This document shows positions 1-7,041 of a stretch of DNA of 12,023 bases, one piece after another (within the stretch, counting starts at the first letter, position 1; every line of letters starts with the position of its first letter). The translations under genes and the position numbers were made by a program. Where the stretch lies: assembly GCA_927911235.1 (NCBI GenBank), contig CAKMOY010000198.1:1-12023 (forward strand), in the 5' to 3' direction. This DNA is from an uncultured Moraxella sp. (GTDB lineage: Bacteria > Pseudomonadota > Gammaproteobacteria > Pseudomonadales > Moraxellaceae). The notes under the pieces were generated by a model that ran no database searches, was not told the origin of the DNA, and saw only the letters and a list, made by a program, of their open reading frames with translations.

Positions 1-466
1 GGTGTCCCATAATTAAATCTAAAACCTTGCGAAGCAGTGCTTCTCATCTTTGATAAATAAATGAAAGTTTTCTTTTTTTAATACCGTTGTATTTTCTAAG
101 AATTCGTTTAGCTTGATTCCAGAAGTTCTTAATACCATTGATGTGATTTAGCTTGTTGCTTTTATCTGCAAACTCTTTTGAATGATTAATTCTAAAGTGC
201 TTAAAATCGCTAACATCAAGAGCATTATAACTTCTATAGCTGTCAGTATAAACAACGCTGTCAGGCTTGATTTTATTGGTGATAATGGGCATTAGTGTAT
301 TAGTGTGTCAGTTTTGTTATCTTTGACAACGAAAGTACAAACCTTGCCATTACGTTTTTAAAAAGACCAAAGTCAGCTGCTGCTCGAGCAGTTACTTCTA
401 GTACAAAAGATTCAAGTGGTTTTTTCTGTACTTTTTTTACCTAATTTACAATGTGTTTAGCTTCAT
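1..466 (-). pseudogene. Degraded ISXO2-like / IS1016-type transposase (IS1595 family)
   Basis: Pieces of one transposase are spread over all three minus-strand frames. From the ATG at 466 the decayed N-terminus can be pieced together as MKL(T)HCKL..KKVQKKPLESF, then VLEVTARAAAD. That runs directly into FGLFK and KRNGKVCTFVVKDNKTDTL. The C-terminal part, the longest intact stretch (292-44), contains KPDSVVYTDSYRSYNALDV, FKHFRINHS and NHINGIKNFWNQAKR, typical of the ISXO2-like DDE domain. Lesions I see are an extra A near 456 and in-frame stops, T7 runs at 432-438 and 73-79 (plus strand) where the frame slips, a missing middle containing the expected DESYFGG segment, a shift in the T5A5 run at 355-364, an 8-bp tandem duplication at 291-306, and a short palindromic insert at 31-43. 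Beyond that insert the family ending FRFNYGT resumes. The transposase cannot be functional. Confidence 0.85.
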
Positions 467-506
467 ATTTTTTAGTATAACATGATAGCTAATCTAGTAC
501 AGCCTC
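1..506 (-). mobile_element. Remnant of an IS1016-like (IS1595 family) insertion sequence, one end inside the window
   Basis: The minus strand holds a decayed ISXO2/IS1016-type transposase gene starting near 466. Upstream of it (plus positions about 488-506) the minus strand reads GAGGCTGTACTAGATTAGC, which resembles the terminal repeat style of IS1016 elements (GGGGCTGT...). I therefore place the element's upstream end near 506; the exact base is uncertain. The other end lies outside the window to the left, so target-site duplications cannot be compared. The element ends about 214 bp before hrpA and points away from it. The family call rests on the transposase residues; the boundary is inference. 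Confidence 0.7.
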
Positions 507-719
507 AAGGAAAAAAATAGCATTTTATAAATGTCATCAGTTGGGTTAAAAACCTTGTCAAACGTGGGAAATAGCGTTAAATTTGGTGTATTTTGGGTGG
601 TGTTTTTCATTGTGATAAACCTTTTTTTATTTCTACGTTGTAAATCAATCGCTCAAGCCTTGATTTTACCAACATTTTCCCCACTTATCCAACAATCTTT
701 AAAATTAAATTGATAAAAA
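507..719. other. Gap between IS remnant and hrpA; no convincing gene
   Basis: This 213-bp gap probably carries the hrpA promoter. A possible sigma70 site is TTGTCA at 555-560, a 17-base spacer and TAAATT at 578-583; it is a weak match. A 60-codon plus-strand reading frame (531-713) would encode a hydrophobic peptide, but it has no ribosome binding site at a sensible distance and nothing recognisable, so I do not call it a gene. Confidence 0.4.
555..583 (+). promoter_or_regulatory. Weak candidate promoter for hrpA
   Basis: TTGTCA and TAAATT are separated by 17 bases, which gives a 5' leader of roughly 130 bases before the hrpA start. The match is partial (5/6 and 4/6) in AT-rich DNA, so this is only a candidate. 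Confidence 0.25.
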
Positions 720-3700
720 ATGATGAACCAAACAAAAAGCCAATCCAAGCCAATCATGGCAAAAGACCGTTTTTTTCTAAAAAAACGCTTTGACGAACTC
801 AAACAACTTGACAAAGAAAATCCAAAATATCAACAACTTGCCGAAAATTACCAAACCTTACTAGAAAAATCGCAAAACCAAGCCCAAGCCCGTTTTGACA
901 GTTTTCCAACCATTCATCTTAACGAAGACTTGCCTGTTAGCCAACAAGCCGAAACCTTGATAAAGGCCATTCAAGAACACCAAATCATCATCGTAGCAGG
1001 GGAAACAGGCTCGGGAAAAACCACACAACTCCCCAAAATCGCCATGCTCGCAGGGCGTGGTATCACAGGGCAAATCGGACACACGCAACCTAGACGACTA
1101 GCGGCAAGAAGTGTCGCCAATCGCATTGCCGAAGAATTGGGCGAACCGCTCGGACAGACGGTCAGTTTTAAGGTACGATTTACCGAACAAGGCTCGCCAA
1201 ATTCTATTGTCAAGCTGATGACGGACGGTATTTTGCTTGCGGAAATGGCTCATGACCGTTTTTTGAGCCGATATGATACCATTATCATTGACGAAGCCCA
1301 CGAACGCAGTCTAAACATTGATTTTATTATGGGTTACCTTAAAAATCTGTTGCCAAAACGCCCAGATTTAAAAGTGATTATCACGTCCGCAACGCTAGAT
1401 ACCGAGCGGTTTAGCCAATATTTTAGCACGTTTAACAAAACCAAAAAACAAACCCAAAAAGCCCCTGTCTATGTCGTAGAAGGGCGTAGCTACCCTGTGG
1501 AAGTGCGTTACCGACCGCTGACGGACGACATTGTGCAAAGTGCCGATGACGATGCGTTTGACGATGTGGAAGAAAATCTGCCACGAGCCATTGTCAATGC
1601 GGTAAATGAATGCTATGCCGATGCGACCGAAAAAGGTCATGCCGACCAGGCGGATATTTTGATTTTTGCGGCGACAGAAGCTCAAATTCACGACTTGGCG
1701 GACGTTTTAATCCAATATGCACCCAAACATACCCAAGTCTTACCGCTGTTTGCACGCCAAACTTTTGCCGAGCAACAACGCATTTTCCACCCCACAGGTG
1801 GACGGCGGATTATCATCGCCACCAACGTTGCCGAAACCGCTTTGACAGTGCCAAATATTCGCTATGTCATTGATTTGGGTTTTGCTCGAGTTTCTCGTTA
1901 TGATTATCGTTCTCGTGTGCAACGTTTGCCGATTGAAGCGATTAGCCAAGCCGCTGCCAATCAGCGAAAAGGGCGTTGTGGGCGTGTGTCAGCAGGCGTG
2001 TGTATTCGGCTGTATTCTGAAGAAGATTTTAACAGTCGTTCGCACTTTACCGAGCCAGAAATTCTGCGCACCAATTTGGCAAGCGTGATTTTGCAAATGG
2101 CAAATTTAGGGCTTGGCGATGTGGAAAAATTTGATTTTATTGAACCACCTGATAATCGTTTGGTCAATGACGGACGAAAATTATTAGAAGAATTGGGGGC
2201 GATTACTAAAGAAAAAGAACCATTCGCCCTGAGCTTGTCGAAGGGAAACGGTGTTCATGGTTCGACAAGCTCACCACGAACGCAGAAAAAAGATAGAAAT
2301 TCACCAAAAAACGGTTTAACCAAAATCGGTCAAGCAATGGCAAAAATGCCGATTGACCCACGTTTGGCAAGAATGTTGATTGCTGGCGAGCAGTTTGGCT
2401 GTTTAAAAGAATTGCTTGTCATTGTGTCCGCCTTGTCGGTGCAAGACCCACGAGAACGCCCTGCCGATAAACAAACCCAAGCCGACCAAAAACACGCTTT
2501 ATTTCGCCAAGCCGATAGCGATTTTTTATTTTATATTAGCCTATGGCAAGCGATTTATGGTTCACTTTGGCAAGCAAAAGCGTTAGAAAATCTTAACAAT
2601 GATGAAAAACAAACTATCGTGTTAAGCCCATTTCAAGACAATCAAAACGACAAAAATAGTAAAAATAATGAACAAATTTTTGTCAATGAGAAATTAACCA
2701 ATAGCCAACGCAAAAATTTTGCGAAAAAACATTTTTTAAGTTCGCCACGCTTGCGAGAATGGCAACAAACGCACGCCCAACTTGAACAAATGACGATAGA
2801 TTTAGGCTTGACGATTAACCAAGAACCTGCCAATTTTGTGCATATTCATCGTGCGTTATTGACAGGTTTGTTGTCCTTTATTGCCCATAAAATCAATGAT
2901 GTAGATAACGCCACGCTCAAATCCAACAGCACCAAAGCCAAGCCGTCAAAACGTGGTGAATACCTAGTCGCTCGCCAAAATAAAGCCAAAATTTTTCCGT
3001 CAAGCGTGCTGTTTAAGCAAAATCCGCAATGGGTCATGGCGTTTGAAATCGTGGAAACTTCGCAAGTATTTATGCGAAATTTGGCAAAAATTGAACCCGA
3101 ATGGATTTTATCGGCGGCGGGCGATTTGCTAAAATACCATTATTTTGAGCCACATTGGTCGGTGAAAACAGGTCATATCAAGGCTTACGCCCAAATTAGC
3201 TTGTTTGGTTTAATTGTAATTCATAAACAATTGATGACTTATGATAAAATCAACCTTGCCGAATCGCACGACATATTTTTGCGTGATGCGTTGGTGCTTG
3301 GCAACTTGTTTCCGCAGGGCAAGCAACCGCCATTTTTACAACATAACATTGCCAAAGTCGCTGATGTGTCGCTGATTGAAGACAAATTACGCCGTAGGGA
3401 TTTGCTCGTTGATGAAGAAGTCCTGTATCAATTTTATGCCGACAGAGTGCCAGAGCATATCGCTAGTCGCAAGGCGTTTGAAGATTGGCGAAAAGAAGTT
3501 GAGAAAAAAGAGCCGAAATTTTTATTTTTTAGCGACCAAGACGTGCTAAACGAGCAAGCACCGACCACACAAGCCTTTCCAGAAACGTGGCGACTTGGCA
3601 CGCTAAAATTGCCGTTAAGCTATGTGTTTGACCCAAGTTCGGACGATGACGGCGTAACGGTGAAAGTGCCGTTGCAAGCCTTGCCACAGCTTGATGCAGT

Positions 3701-4631
3701 TGAACTTTTGTGGGGCATTACAGGTTGGCGGTATGAGTTGGTATTGCAATTATTAAAAACTTTGCCAAAAGAAATCCGCCGTCAAATCGTGCCGATACCC
3801 TATACAGCTAAACAAATTTTTGATAATTTGGAAAAAAGCCACAAAACAGGGCTGTTAAATCAGCTTTGTCAAGCCTTAACCAAAATGGGCGTGCGTGGGC
3901 AAAACAATCAATTTGTTGAACCAAAAGATTTTAAACCAAAAGATGTTGAGCAATATTTACAACCACAAATTGCCTTGGTGGATAGCAAAAATCGTCTGAT
4001 TGAAAAAGGGCGAGATATTGATGCGTTAAAACTGCGTCATCAAGTCGCCACAAGCCAAGCGGTTAGCACGTCCAAAGGCTTGCACCAGACCTTTCCAGAA
4101 CATTTTGATTTTATCCAAAATAAACACAGTGCAGGCGTGTTGATTAAACAATTTTCCGCCCTTGTAACTGATAAAAATGATGACAAAAATGCCGAAAAAA
4201 ATCTAATTCAAGGCGTTTCTATTCATCATTTTACCGATTTAAATTCGGCAATGACAACGCATTATCAAGGCGTGTTAGCGTTAATTCGCAACGAATTGGG
4301 GGCAAAAGCCAAACAATTAACGAGCCAAATTGATAAAAGTTTTAAACTTGCTTTTGCACCGCTTGGCGATTTGGAAAAGTTAAAAATGCTAGTTATTGAT
4401 GCGACTTTAGATGCGACTTTTACCAAAGTTGCCCCAAAATTTGAGCATGATAATGTACCGATTGGACAAAAATTAATCGCCAAAGAAAAACAATTGTTTG
4501 ATAAATTACCGATTAATGTCAAAGAATTTAACAGTACAAAAACTGAAGTTTTAAACAATTTTTTTATTAATCGGACAAACGGTGTTAAAACAATTACAAG
4601 AGATTTATCAAACGTGGCAACAAATTCGTAG
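720..4631 (+). CDS. hrpA: ATP-dependent RNA helicase HrpA (DEAH box), reading frame broken before the C-terminus
   Basis: This is a DEAH-box RNA helicase; E. coli HrpA is known for fimbrial mRNA processing and has been linked to rescue of stalled ribosomes. Visible motifs are GETGSGKTTQ (Walker A, residues 94-103), DEAH (191-194), SAT (223-225), TNVAETALTVP (near 368-378) and QRKGRCGR (415-422). A winged-helix/ratchet region, an OB-like segment (GEYLVARQNKAKIF) and the long C-terminal DUF3418 region follow. Residues 501-521 are encoded by a palindromic repeat not expected in the family. An Asn/Lys-rich loop lies near 625-660. The last ~20 residues of this frame are not HrpA-like; the genuine C-terminus continues from 4555 in the +1 frame after a T7 run at 4559-4565. 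With one T removed the gene would run 720-5007 and encode about 1428 residues. The start could also be 723 or the ATG at 756; no strong ribosome binding site decides. Confidence 0.93.
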   Translation: MMNQTKSQSKPIMAKDRFFLKKRFDELKQLDKENPKYQQLAENYQTLLEKSQNQAQARFDSFPTIHLNEDLPVSQQAETLIKAIQEHQIIIVAGETGSGKTTQLPKIAMLAGRGITGQIGHTQPRRLAARSVANRIAEELGEPLGQTVSFKVRFTEQGSPNSIVKLMTDGILLAEMAHDRFLSRYDTIIIDEAHERSLNIDFIMGYLKNLLPKRPDLKVIITSATLDTERFSQYFSTFNKTKKQTQKAPVYVVEGRSYPVEVRYRPLTDDIVQSADDDAFDDVEENLPRAIVNAVNECYADATEKGHADQADILIFAATEAQIHDLADVLIQYAPKHTQVLPLFARQTFAEQQRIFHPTGGRRIIIATNVAETALTVPNIRYVIDLGFARVSRYDYRSRVQRLPIEAISQAAANQRKGRCGRVSAGVCIRLYSEEDFNSRSHFTEPEILRTNLASVILQMANLGLGDVEKFDFIEPPDNRLVNDGRKLLEELGAITKEKEPFALSLSKGNGVHGSTSSPRTQKKDRNSPKNGLTKIGQAMAKMPIDPRLARMLIAGEQFGCLKELLVIVSALSVQDPRERPADKQTQADQKHALFRQADSDFLFYISLWQAIYGSLWQAKALENLNNDEKQTIVLSPFQDNQNDKNSKNNEQIFVNEKLTNSQRKNFAKKHFLSSPRLREWQQTHAQLEQMTIDLGLTINQEPANFVHIHRALLTGLLSFIAHKINDVDNATLKSNSTKAKPSKRGEYLVARQNKAKIFPSSVLFKQNPQWVMAFEIVETSQVFMRNLAKIEPEWILSAAGDLLKYHYFEPHWSVKTGHIKAYAQISLFGLIVIHKQLMTYDKINLAESHDIFLRDALVLGNLFPQGKQPPFLQHNIAKVADVSLIEDKLRRRDLLVDEEVLYQFYADRVPEHIASRKAFEDWRKEVEKKEPKFLFFSDQDVLNEQAPTTQAFPETWRLGTLKLPLSYVFDPSSDDDGVTVKVPLQALPQLDAVELLWGITGWRYELVLQLLKTLPKEIRRQIVPIPYTAKQIFDNLEKSHKTGLLNQLCQALTKMGVRGQNNQFVEPKDFKPKDVEQYLQPQIALVDSKNRLIEKGRDIDALKLRHQVATSQAVSTSKGLHQTFPEHFDFIQNKHSAGVLIKQFSALVTDKNDDKNAEKNLIQGVSIHHFTDLNSAMTTHYQGVLALIRNELGAKAKQLTSQIDKSFKLAFAPLGDLEKLKMLVIDATLDATFTKVAPKFEHDNVPIGQKLIAKEKQLFDKLPINVKEFNSTKTEVLNNFFINRTNGVKTITRDLSNVATNS
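2223..2284. repeat. REP-like palindromic repeat inserted in frame within hrpA
   Basis: The arms TGAGCTTGTCGAA (2230-2242) and TTCGACAAGCTCA (2261-2273) are perfect 13-base inverted repeats with an 18-base loop. Each half can also fold alone: CCCT/AGGG flank the left half, and GTTCATGG/CCACGAAC (one mismatch) flank the right half. The translation contains PFALSLSKG and GSTSSPRT. From memory, this is a signature of a GAGCTTGTCGAA-type repetitive extragenic palindrome widespread in Proteobacteria. It adds about 21 codons between LLEELGAITKEKE and the motif DPRLARML without breaking the frame. Confidence 0.8.
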
Positions 4632-5007
4632 GCAATTGTTGATGCTTGAGCGAGAGATTTTTGAAGAAAATATTGACGATATTGAAGACCAACTTGATGA
4701 TTTACATTTGTCGGATTTTATTTATCGTATGGATTATGAGCATTGGCAACAGTATCCACGCTATTTGCAGGCGTTGCTTGTTCGGCTTGAGCGGTTGGAG
4801 CATAATTTGGACGCTGACCTTGATGCGGTGTATCAGCTTGATAAGCATATGGAGCGGTTGGCGACAAGGGCGAATGATGGCAAGATAGCGGACTATCGTT
4901 GGCTGGTGGAAGAGTTTCGCATTCAGTTGTTTGCTCAGCCGATGAAAACAAAAGTGCCTGTGTCGGATAAACGCCTTGAAAAATTGTGGGAAGAGTTAAA
5001 TTCGTAG
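4582..5007 (+). CDS. hrpA: C-terminal part of HrpA (end of DUF3418), displaced by a frameshift
   Basis: The 141-residue product is not an independent protein family; it is the missing HrpA tail. It contains IDDIEDQLDDL, YEHWQQYPRYLQAL, RLERL, DYRWLVEEFRIQLFAQP and PVSDKRLEKLWEEL. These match the conserved HrpA C-terminus, where equivalents such as RWMIEELRVSYFAQQLG and ISDKRI occur in E. coli. The frame is open from 4555 and overlaps the upstream hrpA frame by about 77 bases in the +1 register. The only start is a GTG at 4582 with no good ribosome binding site, so separate translation is doubtful. If the T7 run at 4559-4565 held six T, the frames would join as NNFLLIGQTVLKQLQEIYQ. It could be a true mutation, transcriptional slippage at the T tract, or a sequencing error. 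Confidence 0.9.
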   Translation: MLKQLQEIYQTWQQIRRQLLMLEREIFEENIDDIEDQLDDLHLSDFIYRMDYEHWQQYPRYLQALLVRLERLEHNLDADLDAVYQLDKHMERLATRANDGKIADYRWLVEEFRIQLFAQPMKTKVPVSDKRLEKLWEELNS

Positions 5008-5023
5008 CTGAATTTGTAATAAC

Positions 5024-5053
5024 AAAAAAACCGCCAAAAATTAACGGTTTTTT
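5024..5053. terminator. Bidirectional terminator between hrpA and the creD block
   Basis: AAAAAACCG (5025-5033) pairs with CGGTTTTTT (5045-5053) around an 11-base loop, 17 bases after the hrpA stop. On the minus strand the same stem ends in seven T. The position suits convergent genes: hrpA from the left, and creD with its small downstream ORF from the right. The GC core is only three pairs, so strength is uncertain. Confidence 0.6.
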
Positions 5054-5067
5054 AACTTTTACAATGA

Positions 5068-5298
5068 TTAATAATCACTTATTTGATAACAAATTTGTTT
5101 GTCAAATTTTAACAATAATCCCAACGTGGGAACGGCAAGCCAATGCACAAATTCCACATAATCCACCTTTAAATTTAACAATTTTTTGACGATATCGGTT
5201 TTATTTTGTCCAATGTAATGGTTGTTTTGGTTTACATTGTCAAACGGTTGTGATCCGATTTTGCTGTGTTGTGTGCTTTCGTTGTTGATGATTTTCAC
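5068..5298 (-). CDS. Hypothetical small protein downstream of creD
   Basis: This is a 76-codon frame starting with GTG, preceded by AGGA with about 7 bases of spacing (minus strand TTAGGAAAAAATCGTG). It runs to just before the shared terminator at 5024-5053, so it would be the last cistron of the creD transcript. It starts 105 bases after the creD stop, or 27 bases after the stop of the extended creD frame. The product has an Asn/Gln-rich first half (NNEST, NVNQNNHYIGQN) and a more hydrophobic second half (VDYVEFVHWLAVPTLGLLLK). There is no signal peptide and I recognise no family. It contains an 8-base inverted repeat (CAATGTAA at 5211-5218, TTACATTG at 5232-5239). It may be a real small protein or the degraded end of something larger. 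Confidence 0.4.
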   Translation of the reverse strand: MKIINNESTQHSKIGSQPFDNVNQNNHYIGQNKTDIVKKLLNLKVDYVEFVHWLAVPTLGLLLKFDKQICYQISDY

Positions 5299-5403
5299 GA
5301 TTTTTTCCTAATTTTAAAAGTTTGTTTAATATTCAGCTTGTTGGTTTTGTAACATTTGGCTAAATGTTGGTTGTGGGTTTTGTTGGTCGCTTGGGTCATC
5401 ATT

Positions 5404-6933
5404 TTATTGGTCGTTACCAATTTTGTACCAGTCAATATGACGTGTTAAAAACATGACAATCGCAATCAACGCAAAGCAGAACACCGCACCAAGCAACAAA
5501 TTCATGCCTTCGCTTGCCAAAATCAGATAAAAACCTGCGTACAAACTGCCCAAAATACTGGCAAAAACCAAACTACGTTTCACACTTTTTAACACAAAAT
5601 AAGTGTACCAACCAATCAACCCCACGCACGCAAGCGATGCAATACTGTAGGCTTGCCAAAAGGCGATATGTTCGGCAAATGACAGCACCAACACATAAAA
5701 AGTAAGCAACGCCATCGCCACCAAACCGTACTGAATTGGGTGAATACGCAAGTTTTTTAACACTTCAAACAAAAAGAATGTGCCAAACGAAACGATTACC
5801 AACAATAACGCATATTTGAGCGTGCGGTCGGTCTGTGTATAGATGTTGTTGCTACTGACAAAGGCGGTGCTTAGCCATTTGTAGTCGCTGATTTGGATAT
5901 CACCAATTTGACAACCGCCTGATGAGCCGTTGGTGTATAGGCAATTACTCAACTTTTGGTTGTTATTGGTTGCCAAAAATTCGTTTTTCCAAGTAGCGGT
6001 AAAACCTGTTGGGCTAAATTGTTTGGTCGGCAAGGCATCGCCAAAAAAGTTGGGGTCTGTCCAGTTGGCTTGTAGGCTATAGTTAAAGCCTTCGCCCAAT
6101 GGCAATACGTGAATACTGTCAATACCGACCAAGCTCATGTTGATTTTGACATCAAGCGGTTTGGCAAGGGTGAGCGAGCGTGTCAAATCATCGTTGAACA
6201 AATCTGCTAAATCCACTTCCACATAATCAAACTGTTCAATATCTTTGTGTTTGGGAAAATAGGCAGTGTACTCTTTGCCATTAATAGTAACTTTTGGCAA
6301 AGTAACGCCACGCAAATCCGACACAGGAATGATAAGTTTGGCGGTGTTCCATTGATAATAGCGAGCAGGTGGCTCTTTGGGTTTTACCGTTGGGGTAGGC
6401 AGTGGGTTGGCTTTTTGGGCTTGTTCAATGTCTTTTAATGATTGTCCTTTAGCCAGTACGACTGCCGATGGGTTGGCTTGTGGGGTTGGCATTGTGTCTG
6501 TTGTTTCTATGGCGATTGGGCTTTCGGCTGTGCCACCTGTAATAATTTCGTAACCTGTTTCGGTTTTTTGGATAAGGGGGGCAATTTCGCCAAAATTGGC
6601 AAGGTTATAATTTTGTTGAATATTTAACGCATTGTTATAACTAATCGCTCGGTAAATACTACGTTTGTAGTCTTTATCGGTAACTTGGGCTTGGGTTTTG
6701 ATGTCGCTTTGACTGGCAAACTGCGGAATATACACGCCTTGAGCGTTGGCAATGGCGACAAAGGGCGTGGCGAGTAGTTGGTCTTTGACGTGGGTTTGTT
6801 TGATGTCGTCCATCACGGTTTGGTAGTAGCTTTTGCGTTCGTCAATGATGTTATCAACAAACGCCAAGCCAATGCCAAACAGTCCACACAGGATAAAAAT
6901 CAGGGTGATTTTGGCGATAAGTGATTTTTGCAT
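5404..6933 (-). CDS. creD: CreD family inner membrane protein
   Basis: This 509-residue protein of the CreD (Cet) family is an inner-membrane protein which, in E. coli and relatives, belongs to the CreBC regulon and affects envelope stress and colicin E2 tolerance. No creB or creC is in this window. I place the start at 6933 because AAGGAA lies 7 bases upstream; a longer frame reaches 6996 but adds sequence upstream of the promoter -10. An N-terminal membrane segment (about 7-27) is followed by a large periplasmic domain with NWTDPNFFGDALPTK (about 290-304), the family hallmark. A cluster of hydrophobic segments from about 372 onward ends in FLTRHIDWYKIGND. A Pro/Thr-rich stretch (about 132-191) and two nearby cysteines (331, 341) are features I do not recall in E. 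coli CreD. The protein stops right after the last membrane segment, whereas E. coli CreD has a further ~20-residue tail; 25 sense codons follow the TAA in frame here. Confidence 0.9.
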   Translation of the reverse strand: MQKSLIAKITLIFILCGLFGIGLAFVDNIIDERKSYYQTVMDDIKQTHVKDQLLATPFVAIANAQGVYIPQFASQSDIKTQAQVTDKDYKRSIYRAISYNNALNIQQNYNLANFGEIAPLIQKTETGYEIITGGTAESPIAIETTDTMPTPQANPSAVVLAKGQSLKDIEQAQKANPLPTPTVKPKEPPARYYQWNTAKLIIPVSDLRGVTLPKVTINGKEYTAYFPKHKDIEQFDYVEVDLADLFNDDLTRSLTLAKPLDVKINMSLVGIDSIHVLPLGEGFNYSLQANWTDPNFFGDALPTKQFSPTGFTATWKNEFLATNNNQKLSNCLYTNGSSGGCQIGDIQISDYKWLSTAFVSSNNIYTQTDRTLKYALLLVIVSFGTFFLFEVLKNLRIHPIQYGLVAMALLTFYVLVLSFAEHIAFWQAYSIASLACVGLIGWYTYFVLKSVKRSLVFASILGSLYAGFYLILASEGMNLLLGAVFCFALIAIVMFLTRHIDWYKIGNDQ

Positions 6934-6963
6934 AAGGTTTTCCTTTTTTAACGTTGTGGTTTT

Positions 6964-6969
6964 AGTATA
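6964..6969 (-). promoter_or_regulatory. Likely -10 element of a creD promoter
   Basis: The minus strand reads TATACT here, 30 bases before the chosen creD ATG, giving a leader of about 24 bases with a clear AAGGAA ribosome binding site. No good -35 hexamer is found at 16-18 bases. Its position inside the longer creD reading frame supports the shorter start at 6933. creD may also receive transcripts from argD, since I see no terminator in the 108 bp between them. Confidence 0.45.
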
Positions 6970-7041
6970 AAAAAGGAGTATGGAAAAATGATGCAAAAAT
7001 CTTGTGAGTTTTATGGAAAATTGATGGATTTTTTATAGGAT

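Noticed and set aside
684..692. DnaA box-like TTATCCAAC near the end of the hrpA leader
   Set aside because: Two mismatches to TTATNCACA, single copy, no origin genes nearby.
531..713. 60-codon plus-strand ORF just before hrpA
   Set aside because: No ribosome binding site, no known motif, and composition typical of AT-rich non-coding DNA; it probably overlaps the hrpA promoter.
4582..5007. Reading this as an independent gene after hrpA
   Set aside because: Its whole length matches the HrpA C-terminus, and the only start is a poorly placed GTG inside the upstream frame.
6934..6996. Longer N-terminus for CreD (start at 6996)
   Set aside because: The extra residues are upstream of a clear ribosome binding site and overlap the likely -10; the short start gives a normal CreD N-terminus.
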